The notes beneath the pieces are model-generated. The model did not search any database. It was not told the origin of the DNA and worked only from the letters and a program-made list of their open reading frames with translations. Below are positions 30,503 to 38,460 of a stretch of 64,000 bases of DNA, one piece after another. A program made the position numbers and the translations under genes. Source of the stretch: Shewanella aestuarii (GTDB taxonomy: Bacteria; Pseudomonadota; Gammaproteobacteria; Enterobacterales; Shewanellaceae); NCBI RefSeq assembly GCF_014647215.1, contig NZ_BMOT01000008.1, forward strand, positions 1-64,000. Reading direction: 5' to 3'. How positions within the stretch are numbered: position 1 is the first letter of the stretch; each line of letters begins with the position of its first letter.

Positions 30503-31053
30503 TAGCCAACCCTCGACAATTTAAGCATTTTACGCAGATCGGCTATCATTGATTTGCCTTGAGCTATGCTAGCCTCTCGACCAGCGACACCTTCATATTG
30601 CATCACTAGATTGCCTAAAGGGTCGATGATGATCATCTGTTGTTGAGTTAACAACGCGGCTATTTGCTCATTGCTTTGGGCAGTTTCAAATTGAATATGG
30701 AGTTGTTTAAGCGCGTCTAGATCACTGTTATTTTGCAGTAAGATAATTGGGCTGACTCGCTCACGGTCTCGCCCTAATGCTATGTGACTCTGGTTAATCA
30801 CATACAACCTATCCATACATTGCTGGTCACATTTTTCAGGCAGTAAGTACAACATTTGCCAAAGATGTGGCTTGGGGTTCACCATGTTTAACGCACTGTA
30901 TGTCAGCTCTGTATTTAACAATGCACCTTTATTGGTGGCACCGCCATGGTATAGATCTAAGCTTAATACCAATTTGGCTAAGGCAACGGGTAGCACGAAA
31001 ACGACTAACAATATTATGAGTGTTTTATTACTTCTTTTGGGCTGGGAGTTCAT
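30502..31053 (-). CDS. Membrane-anchored thioredoxin-like protein of the cox operon
   Basis: The 183-residue protein has one N-terminal membrane helix (about 10-30, LIILLVVFVLPVALAKLVLSL) and a periplasmic domain. The domain holds the pair CDQQC (CxxxC, in PEKCDQQCMDRLYV), spaced like the Sco copper motif, and a VMQYEG segment near the C terminus, which suggests a degenerate Sco/thioredoxin fold. It lies between SURF1 and ctaA, as its homologues do in other gammaproteobacterial cox operons. It is probably an oxidase assembly factor; the exact role is unknown. Confidence 0.7.
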   Translation of the reverse strand: MNSQPKRSNKTLIILLVVFVLPVALAKLVLSLDLYHGGATNKGALLNTELTYSALNMVNPKPHLWQMLYLLPEKCDQQCMDRLYVINQSHIALGRDRERVSPIILLQNNSDLDALKQLHIQFETAQSNEQIAALLTQQQMIIIDPLGNLVMQYEGVAGREASIAQGKSMIADLRKMLKLSRVG

Positions 31054-31100
31054 TCTAGCTCCTCTTCTTACTGCTTAATGTTAATGTTAATGTAAAATGT

Positions 31101-31919
31101 TTAATGCGCGTTTGCTTGCCACTTTTTGTGAGCCAGCCATGCCATTAACCCTAAAAATACCGCGGCCATAGTGAACCACTGTAAGGCATATCCTTGATGT
31201 TTTTGTGCTGATAACGGAATGGGTTGCCATGGTTGTGGCAAACTTAAATCAGGTACGTTATCTGGTTGCAACACCACAGGTAATAATGAATAACCCAGCA
31301 GCTGCGATAATTCATCTATAGCCAAGTTTTGAAAGCGTATTGGGTTGCCTGTTTCAGCCATTAAATGATCGCTTAATGGATTGGCCTGTTTTTGATAAAT
31401 CCGTCCAATCAGCTTGTATCTTCCCGCTGAAATCGCGCTGATATTGGGTAAAACTCGGCGGTCTTTAGCAGCGGGCACAAAACCGAGCTCAACGAGTAAA
31501 TTGGGTGACGAGGCATTCACTTGAAATACCTGATAAGCCAAATAGCCAACCTGGCCCTGATAGATTTGATTATCGAGTAGCAGTATTTGTTTCGATACAG
31601 GCGATGCCGATACGGCAATTCGATATCCTGTTAAAGTGTGTTGTTCTGAATTAGCTGCCGATGTGTGCTCTGTAATGACTTGCAATAACGAATCGAAATT
31701 CATTGCTGCTTGGTTTTGTCGCTCGCTTAACGTTTCATCCCATGAGCTTTTGAATTCTGCCCGTTCCAGTTGCCATAATCCTAGCTTGACCAAAATGCTA
31801 AACACCGCCACAGTGATGGCAATAAAAACAAACGCGGCCCAACCTAAACCCGCAAGAGGATTGCCTGTGACAGCCCCATTGTTAGTTAAGTTAGTTTTAG
31901 TGCTACTGCTTGTATTCAT
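31101..31919 (-). CDS. SURF1 family cytochrome oxidase assembly protein
   Basis: SURF1 proteins assist haem A insertion into subunit I. The family layout is visible: a membrane helix near residues 25-45 with LVKLGLWQLERAEFKSSW, a periplasmic domain, and a second helix near the C terminus (ALQWFTMAAVFLGLMAWLAHKKW). The ATG at 31919 is chosen (272 residues) because the 42 extra residues from an upstream in-frame start have no family character. Its 5' end overlaps the DUF2909 gene on the other strand by about 53 bp, head to head. Confidence 0.88.
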   Translation of the reverse strand: MNTSSSTKTNLTNNGAVTGNPLAGLGWAAFVFIAITVAVFSILVKLGLWQLERAEFKSSWDETLSERQNQAAMNFDSLLQVITEHTSAANSEQHTLTGYRIAVSASPVSKQILLLDNQIYQGQVGYLAYQVFQVNASSPNLLVELGFVPAAKDRRVLPNISAISAGRYKLIGRIYQKQANPLSDHLMAETGNPIRFQNLAIDELSQLLGYSLLPVVLQPDNVPDLSLPQPWQPIPLSAQKHQGYALQWFTMAAVFLGLMAWLAHKKWQANAH

Positions 31920-32085
31920 TATGTTTAATTTAGCCCGAGCATTATTTATTATGGTTAAAGGTGAAAACAAACAATCTATGAGTCCATTTTTAGGTCGAAG
32001 AGTGATGTTTTCAGCCCTAGTCGTTATCTTACTGCTGGTGGCCATGGCATTAGGTATTATTCAACCTAACCCACGGCCTTATTAA
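31867..32085 (+). CDS. DUF2909 twin-transmembrane protein, antisense within the cox operon
   Basis: A 72-residue protein starting at GTG 31867 with AGAGGA six bases upstream. It has two membrane segments, about 6-24 and 41-60, the motif NLARALFIMVKGE between them and the C terminus NPRPY, as in the DUF2909 family usually found in cox clusters. A start at ATG 31921 would remove the first helix, so the GTG (or TTG 31879) is preferred. It runs against the operon, opposite and partly over the SURF1 start and converging with cox3. Probably an oxidase biogenesis accessory; function unknown. Confidence 0.75.
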   Translation: MTAPLLVKLVLVLLLVFIMFNLARALFIMVKGENKQSMSPFLGRRVMFSALVVILLLVAMALGIIQPNPRPY

Positions 32086-32094
32086 TCAGTGTGT

Positions 32095-32970
32095 TTACAG
32101 TACGTAAACGAACACAAATAAACATAACCACACGACATCAACAAAATGCCAATACCAGCTGCCTGCCTGAAAAGCAAAATGCTTGTCGGTTGTGAAGTGG
32201 CCTTTTAATACCCGCAACAGCAACACAATTAAGAACACAGTTCCCAAGGTGACATGCATGCCATGAAAGCCTGTGAGCAGAAAGAAGGTATTACCGTAGA
32301 TCCCAGACTCAAGCGTTAAGCCCATTTCATGGTAAGCATGGCTATATTCTTCTACCTGTAACACCAAGAAAGCGATACCCAATAGAATGGTTAGCGTTAA
32401 CCAAATTTTTAATGGTGTGCGTTTAGCTTTTTCTAAACTGGTATGGGCAAAATGCAGTGTGACAGACGAGGTTAACAGTAAAATCGTATTGATTAATGGT
32501 AACCCTGTCCATGGCATAGCTTCTGTTTTGGTGCCATCTGGGGTGGTGACTAAAGGCCAAATCGCTTCAAATGCTGGCCATAAAACTTCATGGGTCATGG
32601 CATTATTTGAAGCACCCCCTAACCAAGGTACGGCAACCATTCTGGCGTAGAATAAGGCGCCAAAAAACGCGCCAAAAAACATAATTTCCGAGAAAATAAA
32701 CCAACTCATTCCCTGTCTGAATGAACGATCCATTTGGGCTGAGTATAAACCTGCCATAGATTCATCAATGACGGTTTTAAACCAACCGAAAACCATAAAT
32801 AAAATCACAGCTATGCCGGTAATAAGAATATAACCGCCATAACTTTCTTCTGTTGATAATTGCTGTACGTAGTTGCCTGCGCCAAAGGCGATTAAGAAAA
32901 GGCCAATGGCACCAATGATAGGCCAGGCACTTTGTGCAGGCACATAATAGGCTTCATGCTTTGTGGTCAT
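32095..32970 (-). CDS. ctaE: Cytochrome c oxidase subunit III
   Basis: Subunit III of the aa3/caa3 oxidase, 291 residues with seven membrane helices. Conserved segments are WFIFSEIMFFGAFFGALFYAR, LLLTSSVTLHFAHTSLEKA, and TGFHGMHVTLGTVFLIVLLLR with the terminal WHFVDVVWLCLFVFVYVL. It stabilises the oxidase and the proton uptake path. The start overlaps the cox11 stop by four bases. Downstream the small DUF2909 gene converges on it. Confidence 0.96.
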   Translation of the reverse strand: MTTKHEAYYVPAQSAWPIIGAIGLFLIAFGAGNYVQQLSTEESYGGYILITGIAVILFMVFGWFKTVIDESMAGLYSAQMDRSFRQGMSWFIFSEIMFFGAFFGALFYARMVAVPWLGGASNNAMTHEVLWPAFEAIWPLVTTPDGTKTEAMPWTGLPLINTILLLTSSVTLHFAHTSLEKAKRTPLKIWLTLTILLGIAFLVLQVEEYSHAYHEMGLTLESGIYGNTFFLLTGFHGMHVTLGTVFLIVLLLRVLKGHFTTDKHFAFQAGSWYWHFVDVVWLCLFVFVYVL

Positions 32971-33530
32971 TTTGCTGCTCCTTGCTTTAAGCCACTACCG
33001 ACTTTTTCAGTAATGTCATAAAGGGTATAAGAGAGAGTCAGGGTGTTAATGGATTCTGGTAAATCAGGATCCACGTAAAATATCAATGGGAGTTCAGCAG
33101 TGGCTGATGCCGCGAGTGGTTGTTGATTAAAACAAAAGCATTCGGTTTTATTAAAATAAGCCGCACCTTGACCGGGTGATACCGAGGGTATCGCCTGGCC
33201 AACAGTATCGTTTGCTGACAGGTTTTTGGCATGAAATTTCGTATGGGTTAGTTCACCTGGGTGAACTTGAATACGATTTACCGTAGGAGCAAACTCCCAG
33301 GGCATACCAGATTGTACTTGAGCAACAAACTCTATAGTAACAGTGCGATTTTTATCAACAATAACAGCTTCGTATGTGCTGGCAGTACTTTGGGTTTTTC
33401 CATTAATTCCTAAAGTGTCGCACAGCACATCGTACAAAGGCACCAGCGCAAAACCAAAACCAAACATGCCCACAGCCCCAAGAATGAGCATGGTGAGTAG
33501 CTTACGGTTTGATTTGGTTGGCTGATTCAT
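32967..33530 (-). CDS. ctaG: Cytochrome c oxidase assembly protein Cox11/CtaG
   Basis: Cox11 delivers copper to the CuB site of subunit I. The 187 residues include one N-terminal membrane helix (LTMLILGAVGMFGFGFALVPLYDVLC) and an immunoglobulin-like periplasmic domain holding the copper motif ECFCFNQQPL (CFCF). It lies between coxA (1 bp away) and cox3 (4-bp overlap), the standard order. Confidence 0.95.
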   Translation of the reverse strand: MNQPTKSNRKLLTMLILGAVGMFGFGFALVPLYDVLCDTLGINGKTQSTASTYEAVIVDKNRTVTIEFVAQVQSGMPWEFAPTVNRIQVHPGELTHTKFHAKNLSANDTVGQAIPSVSPGQGAAYFNKTECFCFNQQPLAASATAELPLIFYVDPDLPESINTLTLSYTLYDITEKVGSGLKQGAAK

Positions 33531-33531
33531 C

Positions 33532-35124
33532 TCATTTCACCTCTGGCGGTGTAGTAAATGAATGATAAGGAGCAGGACTTGCGATAGTCCACTCTAATCC
33601 TTCCGCGCCTTCCCATGGTTTATCCGGTGCTTTTTCTCCGCCTTTGATGCACTTAAGAACAACGGCTAAGAAAATCAGCTGCGATAAGCCAAAGGCGAAC
33701 CCACCAATAGATACAATTTGATTAATGTCAGCAAATTGAATCGCATAATCAGGAATACGGCGTGGCATACCTGCCAACCCTAAAAAGTGCATCGGGAAGA
33801 ACAGTACGTTAACTGAAATAACCGAACACCAAAAGTGCCATTTCCCTAAGGTTTCGCTGTACATATGCCCGGTCCATTTAGGTAGCCAATAATAAGCTGC
33901 CGCCATGATCGAGAATACCGCTCCAGTCACTAACACATAGTGGAAATGTGCTACAACGAAGTAAGTATCGTGATACTGGAAATCTGCTGGGGTAATGGCC
34001 AGCATTAATCCTGAAAACCCACCAATAGTAAACAGAATGATAAAGGCAAGGGCGAACAGCATCGGCGTTTCAAAAGTCATCGAGCCTCGCCACATAGTGG
34101 CAACCCAGTTGAAGACTTTTACCCCCGTAGGAACCGCAATCAGCATGGTGCAATACATAAAGAACAGTTCAGCAAATACTGGCATACCTGTGGTGAACAT
34201 ATGATGCGCCCACACTAAGAATGACAGAATCGCAATACTGGCCGTTGCGTATACCATTGATGAATAACCAAATAACTTTTTACGGCTGAACGCTGGAATG
34301 ATGGCTGAGATGATACCGAACGACGGTAAAATCATGATGTACACTTCAGGGTGACCAAAGAACCAGAAGATATGCTGGAACATGACAGGGTCGCCGCCAC
34401 CTGCAGCATCAAAAAAGCTGGTGCCGAAATACTTATCTGTTAACACCATGGTGACAGCACCAGCGAGCACTGGCATCACAGCTATGAGTAAGAAAGCCGT
34501 AATTAACCAAGTCCATACAAACAAAGGTAACTTCATCCATGTCATGCCAGGAGCACGCATGTTAACTATGGTTACAATCACATTGATTGCGCCCATAATC
34601 GAGCTGATCCCCATAATATGCACCGAAAACACAAATAACGCAGTGGTGTCTGGACTATATGTTGTCGATAGCGGGGCGTAGAATGTCCAACCAAAGTTAG
34701 GGCCGCCACCTTCCATAAATAGCGAACCAATTAGCATGGTAAATGCGAACGGTAATATCCAAAAGCTCCAGTTGTTCATTCGTGGTAGCGCCATATCTGG
34801 TGCACCAATCATCATAGGGATTAACCAGTTAGCCAAGCCGGTAAAAGCGGGCATAACGGCACCAAACACCATGATAAGTCCATGAACTGTGGTCATCTGA
34901 TTAAAAAAGTTAGGCTCGACCAGTTGTAACCCTGGCTGAAATAACTCGGCGCGGATCACCATAGCCATGGCTCCGCCAGTCAAAAACATAATAAAACTGA
35001 ACCATAAATATAACGACCCAATATCTTTATGGTTGGTAGTTAGCAGCCAGCGCATAATGCCTTTTGGGGCACCATGGTGATGATCGTCATGGACTGCAGC
35101 AGTATCGTGCGTAGTTGTACTCAT
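33532..35124 (-). CDS. ctaD: Cytochrome c oxidase subunit I
   Basis: Catalytic subunit with haems a and a3 and CuB, 530 residues with twelve helices. The signature region [20 protein letters not shown] holds a CuB histidine, the cross-linked tyrosine and the GHPEV glutamate, which places it in the A1 type of proton-pumping oxidases. WAHHMFTTG supplies two further CuB histidines, and [14 protein letters not shown] the haem ligands. It reduces oxygen to water and pumps protons in the inner membrane. Second gene of the operon, 10 bp after coxB. Confidence 0.97.
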   Translation of the reverse strand: MSTTTHDTAAVHDDHHHGAPKGIMRWLLTTNHKDIGSLYLWFSFIMFLTGGAMAMVIRAELFQPGLQLVEPNFFNQMTTVHGLIMVFGAVMPAFTGLANWLIPMMIGAPDMALPRMNNWSFWILPFAFTMLIGSLFMEGGGPNFGWTFYAPLSTTYSPDTTALFVFSVHIMGISSIMGAINVIVTIVNMRAPGMTWMKLPLFVWTWLITAFLLIAVMPVLAGAVTMVLTDKYFGTSFFDAAGGGDPVMFQHIFWFFGHPEVYIMILPSFGIISAIIPAFSRKKLFGYSSMVYATASIAILSFLVWAHHMFTTGMPVFAELFFMYCTMLIAVPTGVKVFNWVATMWRGSMTFETPMLFALAFIILFTIGGFSGLMLAITPADFQYHDTYFVVAHFHYVLVTGAVFSIMAAAYYWLPKWTGHMYSETLGKWHFWCSVISVNVLFFPMHFLGLAGMPRRIPDYAIQFADINQIVSIGGFAFGLSQLIFLAVVLKCIKGGEKAPDKPWEGAEGLEWTIASPAPYHSFTTPPEVK

Positions 35125-35134
35125 TAATTATCCC

Positions 35135-36688
35135 CTACTGTCCATAGCTATTAACATCAGTGGCTTGCACTGTATCGCCAGCGTTATTACCCCATGCATT
35201 GCGCTCATAAGTTATCACTGCAGCCATTTGTCGCGGTGATAGTGAACTTGCAAAAGCTTGCATTGCGGTACCAGGCTTACCATTACGAACAATATTAATA
35301 TGCTGTTCTACAGGCCCCTTAATGACAGGGCTGCCGATTAATGATGGGAAAGCGCCAGGCAAACCTGCTCCAGTGGCTTGATGGCAAGCGGCACAGGTGG
35401 CGGTATATACTTGTAAACCTTCGGTCATTAATTCTTCATGGGTCAGTTCGGTTAAATCAACTGGCATTACCGTTGCTACAACCTGTTGAACATCAGTTGG
35501 AACCGACTCCATTGGGCTATCAGAAGTCATAGGTTGAGGAGCTGAGGCACTGTTATCAGCGTTGCCACCATTAGCGGCATTACTCACATCCACTGCTTGA
35601 ATAACATCACCAGAATTATTACCCCAAGCATTACGCTCATAGGTAACCACAGCGGCAATATCTTTCGCACTCAACTGTTTAGCAAACGACTGCATGGCTG
35701 TTCCGGGCTTACCATTAAGGACAATGTCAATATGGCCATTAATTGGTCCCTTGATGATTGGGCTGCCAATAAGCGAAGGGAACACGCCGGGTAAACCAGC
35801 ACCGTTTGGTTGATGACAAGCAGCACAGGTAGAAAGGTAAATTTGCTCGCCGGTTGCCATTAACTCTTCTTTTGAAAGGGTTTCAGACAAAGCGGCCTTC
35901 GCGGCTTCAGCGGCGTTACTCGCCTGTTGTTTTTGGTCTAGCAACCACGCATCGTATTCAGCTTCAGGTAATGCCTGCACAACAATTGGCATAAAGCCAT
36001 GATCTTTACCGCATAATTCAGCACATTGGCCTCGGTAAGTGCCTGCCTTGTCGATACGCGTCCACGCCTCGTTAATGAAACCTGGGTTCGCATCTTTTTT
36101 AACTGCGAATGCAGGCACCCACCAAGAGTGAATAACATCATCAGAGGTCATCAAAAAGCGGACTTTACGGTTAAGAGGTAAAACTAAAGGTTTATCTACT
36201 TCTAACAAATAGGTGTCACTTTTGGTTTCACCGCCTTCAATTTGATCGCGTGGAGTCGATAGAATGCTATAAAATTCGACGTCTTCATTAAAATAGCTGT
36301 AATGCCATTTCCACTGTGAGCCGGTAATTTTAATGGTCAAATCCGCATCTGACGGATCCTCCATCGCTATTAGGGTTTTAGTGGCTGGAATCGCCATTCC
36401 AATAAGAATGACAAATGGAATGACAGTCCAAGCAATTTCCACTTTAGTACTTTCATGAAAATTTGCCGCGACAGCGCCTTTGGATTTTCGGTGATAAATC
36501 ATGGAATAAATCATGATCCCAAACACCACTAAGCCAATTGCACAACAGATATAAAGAATAATCATGTGGAGGTCATAAACCTGGCCACTAATATTCGTTA
36601 CACCTTTTGTCATGTTGAGGGGCATTTCGTTTGCCCCAACGGGAGGTGCCAGTAACACCGCCATTACACAATACAACCATTGCTTCAC
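35135..36688 (-). CDS. ctaC: Cytochrome c oxidase subunit II with two fused cytochrome c domains
   Basis: The 517-residue subunit II starts with a signal peptide (to about residue 19), then two membrane helices and the CuA domain, with QCAELCGKDHGFM near residues 221-233. Two class I cytochrome c domains follow, each with a CAACH haem motif, near residues 286 and 430. The two domains are very alike (both contain GAGLPG, FPSLIGSP, NGKPGTAMQ and YERNAWGNN), pointing to tandem duplication. Ordinary caa3 oxidases carry one such domain. The duplicated haem module may act as an internal electron wire. First gene of the cox operon; its promoter must lie in 36689-37026. Confidence 0.96.
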   Translation of the reverse strand: MKQWLYCVMAVLLAPPVGANEMPLNMTKGVTNISGQVYDLHMIILYICCAIGLVVFGIMIYSMIYHRKSKGAVAANFHESTKVEIAWTVIPFVILIGMAIPATKTLIAMEDPSDADLTIKITGSQWKWHYSYFNEDVEFYSILSTPRDQIEGGETKSDTYLLEVDKPLVLPLNRKVRFLMTSDDVIHSWWVPAFAVKKDANPGFINEAWTRIDKAGTYRGQCAELCGKDHGFMPIVVQALPEAEYDAWLLDQKQQASNAAEAAKAALSETLSKEELMATGEQIYLSTCAACHQPNGAGLPGVFPSLIGSPIIKGPINGHIDIVLNGKPGTAMQSFAKQLSAKDIAAVVTYERNAWGNNSGDVIQAVDVSNAANGGNADNSASAPQPMTSDSPMESVPTDVQQVVATVMPVDLTELTHEELMTEGLQVYTATCAACHQATGAGLPGAFPSLIGSPVIKGPVEQHINIVRNGKPGTAMQAFASSLSPRQMAAVITYERNAWGNNAGDTVQATDVNSYGQ

Positions 36689-37026
36689 AAGACTTCTCCT
36701 CTGCCAATTGCGAATAGCAACTACAAAGAAGAGTCACACAGTAAGTCTCTGCTCTATGCAAACTCTTCGGTTCCCAAAAAAGTTTGATGACTCCAAAGCA
36801 CCTTGGTGGTTGTAAGCGTTTAGGCTTACTGGTTTTTATTAAATGTGCACCACGCTGGTACTTACAACTGAACTTATCAATTCTGATTTGACGCTTTTAT
36901 CTGTCAGATAAAATCTAGACTGTAGCGTTTCAATAAGGTTAAAAGTGTTTCAACCTTGTTAAGTACATTACTTGTAGATTAAACATTGATCAAGATCACT
37001 TTTACAGCTAATTAGCTGAAAAAATG
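36689..37026. other. Upstream region of the cox operon
   Basis: There is no gene in this stretch. It should contain the promoter of the cox operon. The only regulatory-looking motif I can support is the FNR-like site at 36986-36999, reported separately. A short ORF at 36612-36815 on the plus strand reads across the coxB start and has no protein character. Confidence 0.5.
36986..36999. promoter_or_regulatory. FNR (EtrA)-like site upstream of the cox operon
   Basis: TTGAT-CAAG-ATCAC matches the FNR/EtrA consensus TTGAT-N4-ATCAA at 9 of 10 informative positions. It lies about 300 bp upstream of coxB and about 60 bp from the sulA terminator. It could also be read as a CRP-type half-palindrome. 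Oxygen control of the oxidase is plausible but inferred. Confidence 0.4.
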
Positions 37027-37053
37027 TACAAAAAAGCCCTGCACATGGGCAGG
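37027..37053 (-). terminator. Terminator of the lexA-sulA operon
   Basis: The arms AGCCCTGC and GCAGGGCT form an 8-bp GC-rich stem with a 6-base loop. Reading on the minus strand the stem is followed by TTTTTTG. It lies 25 bp after the sulA stop. Confidence 0.85.
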
Positions 37054-37077
37054 GCTCAGTAAATACGGCAGTTATAA

Positions 37078-37596
37078 CTAATGGAACGAGGTGAAATTAA
37101 TTGTGCTAACCGTATTATTTTGATTTGAAAGCATCGTTTTAGTACTTAAATCATGGCTTAAGTCTGCATTAGCATCTTCAATCACAATGCCTAACGCGCG
37201 TGCGCTTTTAGCGACGAGTTCTAAACGGCGACTGTCGCGAGCATCTAAAGGCTGTGTCCATGAAATCACTGCGCTTGATGTGCCGCTGGTTAATGCCTTT
37301 TCCATTGCCCATAAGGTTTCAATCTCATCTTTGGTATGGACTAAAAGCACTCTATCCATCCTAACGCCTGCGCTGGCTAGCATCTGTTTATAACTGATAT
37401 TGGCAGGGTTAATTAATACAATCCATCGTCCTTGCTGGCTTAATTGAGCTAACTGGCTAGCATATTGGCTGAGTTCAATTTTGCCGTGAGTTTGCGTTTG
37501 GAGCGTAGTAATTGGTTGTGCCAGATTAATATCTGCTGTTGGCATATCCATCCATAATCCAGGATGACGCGGGGCTGTGCCCATTAGTTTGTTCAT
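37078..37596 (-). CDS. sulA: SulA-like SOS cell-division inhibitor
   Basis: The 172-residue protein resembles SulA, which blocks FtsZ polymerisation during the SOS response. The RecA-like fold of the family is suggested by [31 protein letters not shown] and [27 protein letters not shown]. The ATG at 37596 is chosen because GGAG lies five bases upstream and it overlaps the lexA stop as ATGA; a GTG two codons earlier is possible. Co-transcription with lexA is also the arrangement in other Shewanella and in Pseudomonas, so both are induced together by DNA damage. Confidence 0.88.
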   Translation of the reverse strand: MNKLMGTAPRHPGLWMDMPTADINLAQPITTLQTQTHGKIELSQYASQLAQLSQQGRWIVLINPANISYKQMLASAGVRMDRVLLVHTKDEIETLWAMEKALTSGTSSAVISWTQPLDARDSRRLELVAKSARALGIVIEDANADLSHDLSTKTMLSNQNNTVSTINFTSFH

Positions 37597-38210
37597 AACC
37601 ACTCTCCATTACGAATAACACCAACAGCAAGCCCTTCGATCGTTAGGCTTTGGTAACTTAAATCAACTTCAATTGGTGAGTACGCTTCATTTTCGGCATG
37701 CAGATAGACAACATTGCCTTTTTTCTCGAAACGTTTCACTGTGACATCATCTTCAACACGTGCGACAACAACCTGGCCATTCCGAGCTTGTTGCATTTTA
37801 TGCACTGCCAATAAATCGCCTTCTAAAATGCCGATATCCTTCATGCTGTCACCACGCACTCTTAATAAAAAGTCAGCAGCAGGTTTAAACATATTGGGGT
37901 CGACTTGATAGTATTGCTCGACGTGTTCCTGGGCTAAAATCGGTTCGCCAGCAGCAACTTGACCAATTAACGGTAAACCATTTTCTTCTGGTTCATCTTC
38001 TTGGGTTAGGCGAATGCCACGTGAAGTACCGGGCATAATTTCTATAAATCCCTTTTTAGCCAAAGCTTTTAAATGCTCTTCAGCCGCATTGGCGCTTTTA
38101 AAACCTAAGCGTGTGGCAATTTCTGCACGAGTAGGTGGCATCCCAGTTTCAGAGATGTTGTTTTTAATCAGCTCTAAAATTTCAGCTTGGCGTGGTGTTA
38201 AGGGTCTCAT
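37593..38210 (-). CDS. lexA: LexA SOS repressor
   Basis: The 205-residue repressor has an N-terminal winged helix-turn-helix ([37 protein letters not shown]). The self-cleavage site is the A87-G88 bond in QVAAGEP, with the serine-lysine dyad at S122 (RGDSM) and K159 (DVTVKRF). Cleavage stimulated by RecA filaments relieves repression. Two LexA boxes precede the gene, so it is autoregulated, and sulA follows with a 4-bp overlap. Confidence 0.98.
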   Translation of the reverse strand: MRPLTPRQAEILELIKNNISETGMPPTRAEIATRLGFKSANAAEEHLKALAKKGFIEIMPGTSRGIRLTQEDEPEENGLPLIGQVAAGEPILAQEHVEQYYQVDPNMFKPAADFLLRVRGDSMKDIGILEGDLLAVHKMQQARNGQVVVARVEDDVTVKRFEKKGNVVYLHAENEAYSPIEVDLSYQSLTIEGLAVGVIRNGEWL

Positions 38211-38218
38211 GTTGCTTC

Positions 38219-38253
38219 CTGTCTTTCTATACAGTAACTGTCATTATATACAG
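38219..38253. promoter_or_regulatory. Two tandem LexA boxes upstream of lexA
   Basis: Two sites match CTGT-N8-ACAG exactly on the minus strand: 38238-38253 (CTGTATATAATGACAG) and 38219-38234 (CTGTATAGAAAGACAG), 3 bp apart. They lie 8 and 27 bp upstream of the lexA start. The tandem pair is the arrangement seen at E. coli lexA and implies tight autoregulation of lexA-sulA. Confidence 0.93.
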
Positions 38254-38460
38254 TGTTTGTTTTTGCGCAAGTATTCGCCAACTATTTTTTAATTTTAAAA
38301 CAAAATGTGATTTTTTTATGTTTTATTTCAGTAGTATGGGATAAATAAAATGTTCTGTGTTGGCAAAGCTATGCTTGGTTTATACAGCAGTTGGTGAAAG
38401 CTAACCAGTTTCTGGTATTCTATGCGCCCATATGAAAAGGGCTTTATTGCGAATATTACT

